Source: Candidatus Latescibacterota bacterium
Lineage (GTDB): Bacteria; Latescibacterota; UBA2968
DNA length: 64,000 nt
Direction of reading: 5' to 3'
Assembly: GCA_022821275.1 (NCBI GenBank)
Contig: JAJEDY010000093.1
Coordinates: forward strand, 48,787 to 112,786
The notes beneath the pieces were generated by a model. That model was not told where the DNA came from and did no database searches. It was given only the letters and a program-made list of their open reading frames with translations. Below are positions 1 through 9,584 of the stretch, piece after piece. Positions within the stretch are counted from its first letter, which is position 1; each line of letters begins with the position of its first letter. Made by a program: the position numbers and the translations under genes.

Positions 1-1385
1 AATAAAGAGTCAATAGTGGAGCCTGCTTTCTTTGTTGCATCTTCTAAAATAACAGGTTTGAAAATCTCTCGAATTTGTTCAACTTTGAGATCATAAATTT
101 GCTTTGTATCAAGATAAAAAAGATCGTCGCCAAAATCATCTTCTGTCACCATACCACCCTTAAATTTCGCGTAGATTCGTTTACCGCTATCATCTCTAAA
201 TATCTGGCTTAATTGCTGGTCACCTTGCAGTTCTAAAGTTACGCGCCTTGAAAGTTCGGAGAAATGGTCTTTGCTCCTCAATTTTATCGGTTTGGAATTT
301 ACAAAAATAGAAGGTGTACTATTAACCCCAAATCTACGGCCTTCTCTTATGTCTTGATGAACTCTATCTGCAAATTTACCGGAATCAAGGTTCTGTTTAA
401 ATTTTTCCAGGTCGAGGTCTAATTTCTGTGCATACGCGATCAAGTCCTCTTTTTTTAGTTTATCAAAGTTTTCAAATAATAGATCGCGGTATTCCCAGAA
501 TTTTCCCTGCGCTCGGGCGCATTCAGCAGCTTCATGCGCTTTTTGAGCATGACGATGATGGGGAAGGGGGAAGTGTCTAAACACAATCTTCAGCTTATTC
601 TCAAACGCGGTTAATAGCTGATTCATAACAACTGACAACTGACTACAATAAGAGCATTCAAAATCGCTAAATTCCACAATCGTAACAGGTGCGTCCGGAG
701 ACCCTTGCGTTGGAAATCCTTCAACAGAAATATCATATACTGGCGGATCGGGTTCTTCAAGATAGGTTTCTACGTGAAATTGGCTGTGTAATTTCATCAT
801 ATATTCTCGTTCTGCTTTCATTTGATTTTGACCGGCTATTCGAACTCGAATGGCGTTCTTAAACTGCTCCTCAAAATTCCGTTGTGTATCTAAGTCAATA
901 CGCATCACTTCGAATATCTTTTTCCACCGAGAATCGCTATCGAGATTCCTAAATTCCGATTGCTGATTGATAGAATCAAATATGTTCCTCATATCTTCTT
1001 CAACTTCAGAATCTTTGACAGCGGAAACATCAACTTCGAATTCAAAAATCTTGCTCACAGGAACACCCAATTCTTGGGCTTTGATGGCTAATAATTTTTC
1101 TCCAACAATTGCATTAAGTCGATCCAATTTCAATTCATACAGTTCTTGCTGTGCAGGATAAATTTTGGTATGGTCAAGGTCATGTTCATAAATCAACCTA
1201 TCATTGTATTTCGCGACCACTGTATCAAATTTTACTTGATGCCCATAAACGAAACCGCTTGGCAATTGTAACAGAAAAGACACCAAAATTGAGGTGAAAA
1301 AGAGCCTATAATCCCAAACAGGACATTGATATATCCTCTTGAGCATAATAGTGATTGCGTATTTTGAGGCCATACATAAACTCAT
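1..1385 (-). CDS. SurA-like/DsbA-family thioredoxin-fold protein, partial (C-terminus beyond left edge)
   Basis: Translating the minus strand gives one open frame from an ATG at 1385 to the window edge. A second ATG at 1346 is possible; neither has a strong ribosome site. A hydrophobic signal or anchor segment (about residues 18-38) is followed by a charged helical region beginning VVAKYNDRLIYEHDLD, which resembles the SurA/parvulin N-terminal domain. A thioredoxin-fold domain of the DsbA_4 type then begins near residue 225, with the segment VTIVEFSDFECSYC (redox CxxC = CSYC) and later VNSTPSIFVN, the usual cis-Pro loop. After it the text YAKFKGGMVTEDDF looks like a second SurA-type start. 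Expected role: periplasmic thiol-disulfide exchange or folding. It follows the heparinase-like gene after a 52 bp gap on the same strand. The fold is confident; the SurA-like parts are inference. Confidence 0.75.
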   Translation of the reverse strand, partial: MSLCMASKYAITIMLKRIYQCPVWDYRLFFTSILVSFLLQLPSGFVYGHQVKFDTVVAKYNDRLIYEHDLDHTKIYPAQQELYELKLDRLNAIVGEKLLAIKAQELGVPVSKIFEFEVDVSAVKDSEVEEDMRNIFDSINQQSEFRNLDSDSRWKKIFEVMRIDLDTQRNFEEQFKNAIRVRIAGQNQMKAEREYMMKLHSQFHVETYLEEPDPPVYDISVEGFPTQGSPDAPVTIVEFSDFECSYCSQLSVVMNQLLTAFENKLKIVFRHFPLPHHRHAQKAHEAAECARAQGKFWEYRDLLFENFDKLKKEDLIAYAQKLDLDLEKFKQNLDSGKFADRVHQDIREGRRFGVNSTPSIFVNSKPIKLRSKDHFSELSRRVTLELQGDQQLSQIFRDDSGKRIYAKFKGGMVTEDDFGDDLFYLDTKQIYDLKVEQIREIFKPVILEDATKKAGSTIDSL

Positions 1386-1437
1386 TTCTTTAGAAGAATA
1401 GGACCATATCCCAGCGAGGATTCGGGTTGAAATCACG

Positions 1438-3546
1438 TTATATTTTGAATCGGGACCCTACTCTGATCTTTCTTTTTCCGAAGTAGAAAACACCTGTGCT
1501 GTTTGAATAGATGTTTTCAACTCGTCCATTCTTATTGACCACTAAAACTGTCATTTTTATTAAATCCTGGAAAACTGGTTTCTGAATTTGGAATGCCACA
1601 ACATAACCACTCTGAAATTCAAGCAACCCTGAAGAACTGCTCTCGGCATCCATTGAAAAATCTAATTCTCTAACAGATAGAATTTCATCTTCACTTCTCT
1701 GGGGCATTAAAACGTAAGAAATTGCAACGCAACCTTTTGCATTTAAGCTGAAAATCGCTGTTGGAATGGGACGAATTTTAGCACCGCCATCGTAAAATTC
1801 CCAACCTTGTATTTGCGGCTCCTTCTGACCTTCCACTATATTAAGATCTAGGGCTTGTTTTGTAATAGGGTAAATCCCAAACTTACTCCCAGTTTTGTTG
1901 CGCGTACATATCCCTTTCGGGCTGTCTGTTTGTGTTGCGTATTCCGAATTCAAATGAAAAAGTGATTCATAAGTATGGGTAAGTTGATCCATTGGTTCAA
2001 GAATATCCGTCAGGATCCAAAAACGACTTTTTAGAAAGAAAATTGACCGCGTATGTAGAACTTTTATTTTTTCTTCACCAAACCCGTCATTATAGCTTGC
2101 AGATACGAAATCGAAATCGTCATTCGTTATCCAGTTGGCACTACCTTTCTTGATCTTATATCCATGCGTTTCAGATGATTGTTGCCCCTGCCCATCTACA
2201 ATCACTACGTTATGAGCTTGAGAAGAACGAGCATAAGCCTGCCAACTTGATGTCAGATCGCGCGTATAGTATCCCGGGTCTATAATATGTAGCTGTCCAT
2301 GTGAATACACGATAATACTTAGTTTATCCTCATGCCCATTTTGACCAATTGGACCAGCATCAAACAAAAGATACGAATCTTGTCCTTCTACAGAAGACCG
2401 CATGACATATTGCCCAGCATAAGGAAATGCTTTTGATTGTCTATTCGGGACAATGCCTTTTTTCCCTTTTGTTGCAATCCATTGAAAATCTTGACGTTTC
2501 GGAAAAAGTTGAGCACCTCGTTGAAGTAATGGAAAAATATCCGTATATACGCCATTATTTATTGAAGGCATGATCCAGTCCGGCAACGACACATACAACC
2601 TGTAACTAAATATCTGTTGTAAACAAGCCATGAAGTCGATTGGAAATTTTTCCCCATTCCGAACCCCAAGATCAATAGAAGACAAAAGAGGTTTAAACGA
2701 GCTATCCGAGCTGGACAGATCTGGCAAGGCCCCATCGGGATAAACGAGGGTACTAAAAAGTCTCATCATCCTATCCAAGGACAAAAGACGCAATTTTTCA
2801 GCATCCTTCAATTCTGGAAATAACACACCGATATAATAAATGCCACAGCATTCCTTTAATCGCCATTTGCTGTCTTCTTGTGAAAACTTAATGAGATGCT
2901 GAACTTGCTCCATCATACTACACAACATTGTGCAAATAGCAGCAGAATCAAATAGAGGTGATTTTAGGAAAAAGTAAAAAGCCCAGGGCCAGGAATATGT
3001 CAGCCGATGTGCACATTCCAGTGTACGCCAGCAATTTGTAACGCCACTACCCATTTCGGCATTTTCATTCCAGGCTTTGCCATTGCCTTCTAAGGGGCTG
3101 AGTATTCTCTCACACCAATCCGTCATTTGCCCAACAAAAGATTTAACATATCGCTCGTGACCAGTTTCTGAGAACGCTTTGCCAAGTACAACCCAGGATT
3201 CATGTCTTGCCAACTGCCACGTTGTTTCTTTTAGATGATTTCCCGTAAATTCCCAATCTATATCTATACTCTTCTTGAAGTTGTATGTGGTGTCCAAAAT
3301 CGTAAATTTGTTTTTGCAAATTCTATCGGCTTCTCTAAGAATAAAATCTTCACTAGCTCCCTCTGGTTCAATTTCCATATCGGAAAACCACCTGGGAACT
3401 GTACGGGTTCTGAAATGCAAAGCGAGAGCATCCCGAGCCGATGTCCAATCTTCTACTATTATTTTTTGTTTCACTTCCTTTAGATCTGGCAGATCTAAAT
3501 CCAGTAAATCAAACAGGTCTTGAAGGCTTATTCTTGGACCAGTCAT
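1438..3546 (-). CDS. Heparinase II/III-like polysaccharide lyase
   Basis: About 702 residues. The N-terminal two thirds is helical (alpha-toroid type of the Hepar_II_III_N family). The C-terminal part contains the diagnostic GHEDKLSIIVYSHGQ and DPGYYTRD segments near residue 400 and AQAHNVVIVDGQGQQ-like text, as in heparinase II/III and alginate lyase-type proteins. No signal peptide is evident, which is common for members located in exopolysaccharide clusters. The start is either ATG at 3546 or TTG at 3555. The TTG would overlap the stop of the upstream glycosyltransferase (TTGA), suggesting translational coupling. Inferred role: lyase or processing enzyme for the uronic-acid polymer built by the adjacent glycosyltransferases. 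Substrate unknown. Confidence 0.85.
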   Translation of the reverse strand: MTGPRISLQDLFDLLDLDLPDLKEVKQKIIVEDWTSARDALALHFRTRTVPRWFSDMEIEPEGASEDFILREADRICKNKFTILDTTYNFKKSIDIDWEFTGNHLKETTWQLARHESWVVLGKAFSETGHERYVKSFVGQMTDWCERILSPLEGNGKAWNENAEMGSGVTNCWRTLECAHRLTYSWPWAFYFFLKSPLFDSAAICTMLCSMMEQVQHLIKFSQEDSKWRLKECCGIYYIGVLFPELKDAEKLRLLSLDRMMRLFSTLVYPDGALPDLSSSDSSFKPLLSSIDLGVRNGEKFPIDFMACLQQIFSYRLYVSLPDWIMPSINNGVYTDIFPLLQRGAQLFPKRQDFQWIATKGKKGIVPNRQSKAFPYAGQYVMRSSVEGQDSYLLFDAGPIGQNGHEDKLSIIVYSHGQLHIIDPGYYTRDLTSSWQAYARSSQAHNVVIVDGQGQQSSETHGYKIKKGSANWITNDDFDFVSASYNDGFGEEKIKVLHTRSIFFLKSRFWILTDILEPMDQLTHTYESLFHLNSEYATQTDSPKGICTRNKTGSKFGIYPITKQALDLNIVEGQKEPQIQGWEFYDGGAKIRPIPTAIFSLNAKGCVAISYVLMPQRSEDEILSVRELDFSMDAESSSSGLLEFQSGYVVAFQIQKPVFQDLIKMTVLVVNKNGRVENIYSNSTGVFYFGKRKIRVGSRFKI

Positions 3547-3551
3547 AAGTA

Positions 3552-4745
3552 TCAAACCCGCGTTGATTGGCTGTAAATTTCAAGCCAGGCCTTTCGCTCT
3601 TTTTCTTCAGAGTAATCTGTTTCTATTTTTTCCTGGGCATTTTTGCCAAAAAAATTTCGCTCAGATTCATCTTCAACCAAAATACCTATTTTGTCTGCCA
3701 ACTCATCAGCGTCATGGCTTGCTACCAAAAAGCCATCTCTTCCATCATCAATAACATCGCGATTCCCACATACATCAGTCGCAACAATCGGCAATCCACA
3801 AAACATAGCCTCCAAGAGTGCGTTTGGAGATCCTTCATGAAGCGAAGGAAAAACAAAAATATCCATCTCATGAAGCCATGCACAGATGAACGGATGTGGA
3901 ATCCAGCCCGTGAAAGTGATATGGTTCCATAATTTTTCCTTTTTAAGCCACTTGATCCATTCCTTTTTTTCTTTTAAATCCGAAAATTCGCCCACCAACA
4001 GCAAGTGCAGGTGTGAATACCGCTTAACCAGCTTTGCAAATGCTTCAAAAAAATATTTGGTTCCCTTAACGTGACCTAAGCGCCCGGCTGTTCCGATAAT
4101 CAATTTTTCTTTTGTCTTTAGAGTTAGAAAACGCTCTATAAATTTGCGGCTTGATCTTTTTTCATTCACAGCAAGGCGAACCAGGGAAACATTGGCAAAT
4201 AACGAAGGATCGAGGGCATTGTGAATCACTGTTGCGTTTTCTATATTTCCTATGAGTCGCGCCTTATATAATAAATCAGAGTTTACGGATGTGACATAAC
4301 ACGCCTGTTCCAGAACCCATTTCAATGTAGGGAGTCGTTCCGTGCTATAGCGCATAGACTCTACATCGCTCCCTCTCAGACTCACAATCAAAGGAACTCC
4401 AACTTCGCCTGCAACAAGTGCCCCAATTTGCCCGGGAGGCAAAGCAAAAATACTGTGTATTATGTCAAATCCTTCTGACTCATTTAATCGTATAATATAA
4501 TTTCCGACTTCCCGTTTTTCGCGGTGATCTCTATACGATGTATTCATCTTAGGAATCGTGCGATGTATCGTAACACCAGCTTCCTCGACAGGTTTAACCT
4601 GAGAGATATTTCTGTTAGGACCAGGCGCAATAACATGAATATTTAGACCCTGAGCAGATAGATTCCTGGCAAGCCTGAACGTAAAACTGCCCACTCCACC
4701 TCGGCCAAAAGGAGGAAATTCATAAGTAATCATACACACGTTCAT
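3552..4745 (-). CDS. Glycosyltransferase family 4
   Basis: 397 residues, the normal length for a GT-B retaining transferase. The start MNVCMITYEFPPFGRGGVG is the N-terminal glycine-rich acceptor loop. The C-terminal domain shows IGTAGRLGHVKGTKYFFEAF and the EX7E-like donor motif HEGSPNALLEAMFCGLP. It most likely adds a sugar from an NDP-sugar to a lipid-linked or growing surface polysaccharide at the cytoplasmic face. It starts 10 bp after the stop of the next gene upstream and its stop abuts or overlaps the heparinase-like gene, so it is one operon. It is closely similar in layout to the GT4 at 5931-7157, probably a paralogue. Donor and acceptor cannot be read from sequence. Confidence 0.9.
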   Translation of the reverse strand: MNVCMITYEFPPFGRGGVGSFTFRLARNLSAQGLNIHVIAPGPNRNISQVKPVEEAGVTIHRTIPKMNTSYRDHREKREVGNYIIRLNESEGFDIIHSIFALPPGQIGALVAGEVGVPLIVSLRGSDVESMRYSTERLPTLKWVLEQACYVTSVNSDLLYKARLIGNIENATVIHNALDPSLFANVSLVRLAVNEKRSSRKFIERFLTLKTKEKLIIGTAGRLGHVKGTKYFFEAFAKLVKRYSHLHLLLVGEFSDLKEKKEWIKWLKKEKLWNHITFTGWIPHPFICAWLHEMDIFVFPSLHEGSPNALLEAMFCGLPIVATDVCGNRDVIDDGRDGFLVASHDADELADKIGILVEDESERNFFGKNAQEKIETDYSEEKERKAWLEIYSQSTRV

Positions 4746-4755
4746 CTAATATTGC

Positions 4756-5931
4756 TCACGCTCTTGTCTTTATGATTTCAGAAATAAGCTGTGCTGTCCT
4801 GTAAGCACCATTAAGTTGAATATTAGAGGCTACTGGCTTTCTGCACAAACTCTTCTGAATCTCTTTCGCCAGAATCTCTGGCGACAGTTTTTGCTCATCA
4901 ATTTTAGTGGCGAGACGCATGTTGACGAACTTCTCTGCTCGCAATTCTTGATCTCCCCCTGCCTTTGCAGGAACCAAAATAGCCTTAACTCGTTTTTCAA
5001 GAATATTCATACAGGTGTTATAACCTGATCGGCTGATCGACAAATCTGCTATTTCCATCCATTCGAGAAGATTTGGGGTAAATCTATGTACAATAATATC
5101 TTTCGTTCCTTGGCAATATGCACGAAGTTCGTTAAAAGATGCTGAACTCAAAAATTCACCACAAAAGATGACAAATTTGCTTTCCAGGTTTTTATCCAAG
5201 TATTTTTTGGCTTCAATACAGTTTCTCAAAAAATCCAGAGTGCCATAAGAATCAATTCCACTTCCAGCAGTTATAAGAATCACTCTCTCATCGGAAGACA
5301 AATCGATATGAGAGGGAAGGAAGCCTGTATCATTTTGACTCCAGGATTTTTTTTGAGAGACATAACCTGTATAATGAATTTCAATATCGATATGATGCCA
5401 TGATGTGAAAAATTCCTCAACTTCACAGAATTTCGGATCGGCGTGGACAAATAGATGATCAAAATAAGTATTCAAGACTGTACTACATCTCATCATATAA
5501 GATTTTGTATATTCTGTTTTCTCTTTTGGAATATCTCTCAAAGAACATATAACGCACGTTCTTAATTGTTTTGAGAGTTTAATGGTATGCAGAACTGGGA
5601 ACAATTCATCACGCAAATACCATCTGCCAAAAGGGAAAAATTCTATAATGAACACATCGGGATTAACTTCCTCAAATGTGGAATGAATGATTTGTTGACG
5701 CTGCGTGATGATATTCGAGTAAATAGGACTGTCGGTTGACATTCCACCTTCGTCGAAATTAGGAAGGGTCCTTATTGTGACATGATCAGGATTCGAGTAA
5801 TTAGAAAGTTCCCGACCCCCATTAAGATAGAAAAGGTCATATCCCTCTAACGATTCAATGAGTTGACGAGTCCGGACATAATGTCCAATACCCCTAACAT
5901 GATGACTGTAAAACAAAATCCGAGGTCGCAT
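4756..5931 (-). CDS. MurG/GT28-like predicted glycosyltransferase
   Basis: 391 residues. The opening ILFYSHHVRGIGHYVRTRQL resembles the nucleotide-sugar transferase group with a MurG-like fold (COG4671-type predicted glycosyltransferases). The C-terminal part has LITAGSGIDSYGTLDF, ADLSISRSGYNTCMNIL and AILVPAKAGGDQELRAEKF, the equivalents of the GT28 donor-binding loops. The ATG shares one base with the stop of the upstream GT4 (TAATG at 5929-5933), indicating tight coupling. Inferred function: transfer of a sugar in exopolysaccharide assembly. The exact linkage is unknown. Confidence 0.8.
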   Translation of the reverse strand: MRPRILFYSHHVRGIGHYVRTRQLIESLEGYDLFYLNGGRELSNYSNPDHVTIRTLPNFDEGGMSTDSPIYSNIITQRQQIIHSTFEEVNPDVFIIEFFPFGRWYLRDELFPVLHTIKLSKQLRTCVICSLRDIPKEKTEYTKSYMMRCSTVLNTYFDHLFVHADPKFCEVEEFFTSWHHIDIEIHYTGYVSQKKSWSQNDTGFLPSHIDLSSDERVILITAGSGIDSYGTLDFLRNCIEAKKYLDKNLESKFVIFCGEFLSSASFNELRAYCQGTKDIIVHRFTPNLLEWMEIADLSISRSGYNTCMNILEKRVKAILVPAKAGGDQELRAEKFVNMRLATKIDEQKLSPEILAKEIQKSLCRKPVASNIQLNGAYRTAQLISEIIKTRA

Positions 5932-7157
5932 TATTGCAGATGTCTTTCTCCGGAAGTTTGATAAATTTCCAGTGTTCGATAATAGATATCTAACCAGATA
6001 GTAGATTCTCGCTCAGCAGAAAAATCATCCTCTATCGTCTTTAGAGCAGCCGTTGCTAATTTTTGGCGCAATTGAGAATTTTTAGCTAAAATTTCCAATC
6101 TTTGGGCAAGTGCCTCAGAAGATCCAGGAGAGACCAAAAGACCGTTTTCCTTATCTTTTATGACACCTTTGATGCCATCAATCCTGGATGCAACTATCGG
6201 CAACCCGATACCCATCGCCTCCAGTAAAGCATTGGGCGATCCTTCATATAGAGAAGGAAAAGCAAAAATGTCCATCTCTTTGAGCCATGCAGAAACGTGC
6301 GCGTGAGGAACGGGACCTGTGATTGTAACTTTCTTTTTTAATTTCAAATGTTTAATCTGCTGTTTTGTAATCGCCTCTTCATATTTACTTGTAAATCCGC
6401 CAACGAGAAGTAGGTGTGCTCTTGGGTAGGCTACTAACAGATCCTTAAAAGCCTCTAAAAGATGATTGAATCCTTTCTTGTGTCTTATAATTCCAGAAGT
6501 GCCGATCATTGGCGTGCTGACTTCTTTTATTTTTTTAAATTTTTGAAAAAATAAACGATAGCGCCAACTTTGTTTTTTTGAAAGCTCTGATAGCGCATCC
6601 AGTTCGAACATTGACACATCCACAGCATTGTCAATCACTTGAGAAAAAGGCAGCGGAACAATTTTTTTCGCCACCTCCAAAAGTTCTGACGTGACGGACG
6701 TAACAAATGTGGCATTCTGAAGCACCCATTTTAATGTGCCCAAATAAACAGGGCTAAAGCGCAATAACTCAATGTCATTTCCCCTTATACTCAATACCAG
6801 AGGACATTTAATTGCTTCAACCGCCCAAGAAGCTACGAAACCCGAAGGAAAAATGAAAAATCCATGTACAAGATCAAATTTTATCTCATCATTAAGACTG
6901 ATCACATATTCTGTCGCTTCCTTAAGCTCGAGAGGATTAGCCTGAAGATAGTTACCTAAAGAAGGAAAAAGCCTATGCACAACAATTCCTTCTTCTGTGC
7001 TTGGCAAGATTTGAGAACCAACTCGATTATTGCCAGGAGCGATTACATGGACTTGTACACCAGCATTGATCAGATTCTTGGCAATCCTACAGGTCGCGGT
7101 TCCTACCCCACCTCGTATCATCGGTGGGTACTGAAATGTGACAAAGCAAATTTTCAT
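5931..7157 (-). CDS. Glycosyltransferase family 4
   Basis: 408 residues, GT-B fold. The N-terminus MKICFVTFQYPPMIRGGVGTA and C-terminal SLYEGSPNALLEAMGIGLPIVAS are the two GT4 hallmarks. Its domain order and much wording match the GT4 at 3552-4745, so the two look like paralogues flanking the MurG-like enzyme. It starts 3 bp downstream of the stop of the GT2 gene and overlaps the following gene by one base, all within one minus-strand operon. Confidence 0.9.
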   Translation of the reverse strand: MKICFVTFQYPPMIRGGVGTATCRIAKNLINAGVQVHVIAPGNNRVGSQILPSTEEGIVVHRLFPSLGNYLQANPLELKEATEYVISLNDEIKFDLVHGFFIFPSGFVASWAVEAIKCPLVLSIRGNDIELLRFSPVYLGTLKWVLQNATFVTSVTSELLEVAKKIVPLPFSQVIDNAVDVSMFELDALSELSKKQSWRYRLFFQKFKKIKEVSTPMIGTSGIIRHKKGFNHLLEAFKDLLVAYPRAHLLLVGGFTSKYEEAITKQQIKHLKLKKKVTITGPVPHAHVSAWLKEMDIFAFPSLYEGSPNALLEAMGIGLPIVASRIDGIKGVIKDKENGLLVSPGSSEALAQRLEILAKNSQLRQKLATAALKTIEDDFSAERESTIWLDIYYRTLEIYQTSGERHLQ

Positions 7158-7160
7158 ACC

Positions 7161-8192
7161 TCAAAGACCTTTAATTTTTCTTTTTAAAGAGCCTTTACAA
7201 CAGGCTAATAGGAGCTTAAATCGGTCATCCTTGTCTATGTAATTCGTAAAATTCTTAAAATCCGAGTTTTGGAATCTGAAGAATGAATCTATTCCAAGAA
7301 ATGAGGCTTTTTTGCATTGATAAAAAAAACGCCAGCTTAGCACTTGAGAAAAAACAGGTTCTGGATAGAATTTCTGCTTGTCATTGGATAATTTAAGCTG
7401 GTTTAACCAGAACTTCAATTGATCGAGAGATTCTCTATTGATTTTTGAAGAAAGACAGAGATGTTGATGTGCTTCTTCAACTTGAGAGGGGTCTAAAAGG
7501 CCACTTCTTTTTAAAATATTTTTTCTCACAGAATTTGAGAAGAACTTCTGCTCTCCTTGATGTTTTTTCCCAATTTGATTAGCATGTTCTCGGTATTTTA
7601 TAAATGGTTCATCAATATTGTGCATTTGGCATACCATCGCACATTTATCCCATAAATCCATATCCTGACCGTATTTGAAATAAGGATCATAATTAAGCTG
7701 ATTCCTGGTTAATACGTGCCTTCTAATCATAACGGAAGGATGAGCCAACGGCGTTTTGAAAAGCATAAAGCATTGGATCTCGTCGTGAGAAACAGGAAAC
7801 TTTCGAACATATTCTCCAGATTCCTTCATTACAATTATCCAACTCCCACAGACGCCTACTTCAGGATTTTGAACCATAAATTCAAGCTGCCTCTCTAACC
7901 GCGAAGGCAAACAGATATCATCACAATCTATTCGCGCTATGTACTCTCCTCTTGCTAATTTTAATCCTTTATTCAAGGAGCGGGTTAGACCAATATTGTC
8001 TCTATTCTTGATCACTCTGATTCTCGAATCGTCATATCCCTCAATAATCTCAAGGCTATTATCAGAAGACCCATCATCAATAATTAAAAATTCAAAATTG
8101 GGTATTGTTTGCGTAAGAACGCTATCGATAGCGTCTCTTAGATGGTTTACACCATTATAAACAGACATTAAAACGGTGATTTTGAAATTCAT
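7161..8192 (-). CDS. Glycosyltransferase family 2
   Basis: About 343 residues from the chosen ATG at 8192. That start is supported by GAGGA ten bases upstream, overlapping the stop of the preceding gene; a longer frame to 8222 has no such site. The GT-A core is plain: ITVLMSVYNGVNHLRDAIDS, FLIIDDGSSDNS, then the metal-binding ARIDCDDICLPSRLE. The region after residue 200 is a basic C-terminal extension. Inverting transfer of a sugar in surface polysaccharide synthesis is expected. Confidence 0.9.
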   Translation of the reverse strand: MNFKITVLMSVYNGVNHLRDAIDSVLTQTIPNFEFLIIDDGSSDNSLEIIEGYDDSRIRVIKNRDNIGLTRSLNKGLKLARGEYIARIDCDDICLPSRLERQLEFMVQNPEVGVCGSWIIVMKESGEYVRKFPVSHDEIQCFMLFKTPLAHPSVMIRRHVLTRNQLNYDPYFKYGQDMDLWDKCAMVCQMHNIDEPFIKYREHANQIGKKHQGEQKFFSNSVRKNILKRSGLLDPSQVEEAHQHLCLSSKINRESLDQLKFWLNQLKLSNDKQKFYPEPVFSQVLSWRFFYQCKKASFLGIDSFFRFQNSDFKNFTNYIDKDDRFKLLLACCKGSLKRKIKGL

Positions 8193-8196
8193 CTTC

Positions 8197-9051
8197 TTAT
8201 TCCTCAAATCCCATCGCAACAAAGGCTCTGGGCCTCAGAAACTGCCATCCTCTTTGAAACCAAATTATCTCCGGCTCCACCCTTTCACCAACAATTTTTC
8301 TGGCAAAATTCCATCCCCAATTTTTATTTTTTGGCACTTGAGATTGTAGTAAATCTTCAAACGCAATTCTTCCTTCTACGCTCCAATAGTCCTTTCCGAT
8401 GCTTACCTCAGTCTTAAGACTTTTTGGATTCCATGCCTTAGGATCTGTGAAAGGCATTAACAATGGAATCATTTCTTCTGGTATTTCTTTATTTCTTATT
8501 TTTGCCTTCAATTCTATTGATATTTTACAGATATCGATAATTATATTTCCAGCATTAACATTAATCCTTAAAAAAGAATCTTGCATGTTGTCTGGCAAGA
8601 TGTAGAGGGCAACATTGTCGTCCTCTGTTATTTTCATTTTGTCGTGTACACTCATCGCTATCTTCAACGTTTCCGGATCAGGATCCCTGTTCAAAAAGGA
8701 AAAATACAGGTACGATTTATCATACATCAACCTTACCTGGCTGCTGAGATCATCCTCAATAATTCTTCCGTCCGCGGTCGTGAATAGATTAAATACAGGA
8801 GCTTGATTCCATACTTGATCTTCAAGTTTGCCATCAATTTCAGGAACATTTTCAACAAGTGGAATGATGAATTGTTCCTTGTGGGAGTACTCGGATATTT
8901 GTCCTTGTATATCCTGGACATTCCCGAAAAAAAATAAAATACTGCTCAACAGACTACCAGCAAGCATCCATCGGATATCAAGTATTCTCAATACTACCAC
9001 AGATTCTTCTCCTCGTCGTAGTTGCATCATACTTACCCTGAAGTAGTTCAT
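8197..9051 (-). CDS. Secreted carbohydrate-binding (CBM9-like) protein
   Basis: Up to 284 residues. A basic N-terminus with a hydrophobic stretch (WMLAGSLLSSILFFFG) looks like a signal sequence. The mature part begins PEIDGKLEDQVWNQAPVF and carries SQVRLMYDKSYLYFSFLNRDP, the pattern of CBM9/DOMON-like domains found in xylanase-associated and exported sugar-binding proteins. Several in-frame starts exist (ATG at 9051 and at about residues 8 and 9 after AGGG), so the exact start is uncertain. It is the first gene of the glycosyltransferase operon and is preceded by the long poly-G leader at 9365-9617. Confidence 0.75.
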   Translation of the reverse strand: MNYFRVSMMQLRRGEESVVVLRILDIRWMLAGSLLSSILFFFGNVQDIQGQISEYSHKEQFIIPLVENVPEIDGKLEDQVWNQAPVFNLFTTADGRIIEDDLSSQVRLMYDKSYLYFSFLNRDPDPETLKIAMSVHDKMKITEDDNVALYILPDNMQDSFLRINVNAGNIIIDICKISIELKAKIRNKEIPEEMIPLLMPFTDPKAWNPKSLKTEVSIGKDYWSVEGRIAFEDLLQSQVPKNKNWGWNFARKIVGERVEPEIIWFQRGWQFLRPRAFVAMGFEE

Positions 9052-9437
9052 ACCCAGTTGGCAATATCTTCAGCAAAATTGCTTATCTACTTCTACAAAC
9101 ACCCTTCCATGGGTTCATGTGCCACCCAAAAAACGCGTATCATATTACCTCGCTTCGTCACGGCAAGTTAGAATCCGAGTACTGACGTTGTGCTGCCCTG
9201 CCTGTGCGTGTCCGCACTTTTGCCTGTGCGTAGCATGTAAACAGGCAGACAGGTGCATAAGGGGCATGTGCCCGCTCAAAATGAAAAACAGGAAAAGGGA
9301 ATGAAGCACCCTGGTACAGATTAGCTTTAGCTGTGCGTTGAAAAGTACTGAGGAAAAATTGTGCGACGAGGAAGGATGGCGCGAATGCGAGAAATGCGGG
9401 ATAGAAAGAAGGTCGGTAGAAAGAGGGTTTAAATCTA

Positions 9438-9584
9438 CTACCCCCCCCCCCCTGAACTCATAAATATTTTAAAAACAACAATTTGTGTAATTTTTAGAGA
9501 GGCAAAGAAAGACTTCAGCCACGTTGTGGGAATGATAAATGGCTCCGCGATGGCGCGAAGATTTGAAAGATAAAAAGTCTGCAT
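9438..9584 (-). CDS. Small leader ORF ending in poly-Gly (copy A)
   Basis: A 48-codon frame begins MQTFYLSNLRAIAEPFII and ends in Gly residues encoded by the poly-G run, with TAG immediately after it. The ribosome site AAAGGATAGG lies just upstream and is conserved in copy B (30988-31227). The two frames align with only an in-frame six-base length difference before the G run. Translation is inferred from this conservation. The peptide is hydrophobic and matches no family I recognise. Slippage in the G run would remove the stop and extend the frame. Confidence 0.4.
   Translation of the reverse strand: MQTFYLSNLRAIAEPFIIPTTWLKSFFASLKITQIVVFKIFMSSGGGG
9441..9452. repeat. Poly-C/poly-G homopolymer tract (about 12)
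   Basis: An uninterrupted run of about 12 C on the plus strand (G on the transcribed sense strand) inside leader copy A. Runs of this length are rare in mixed-GC DNA and are typical slippage sites. The matching tract in copy B has 15. Confidence 0.85.
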
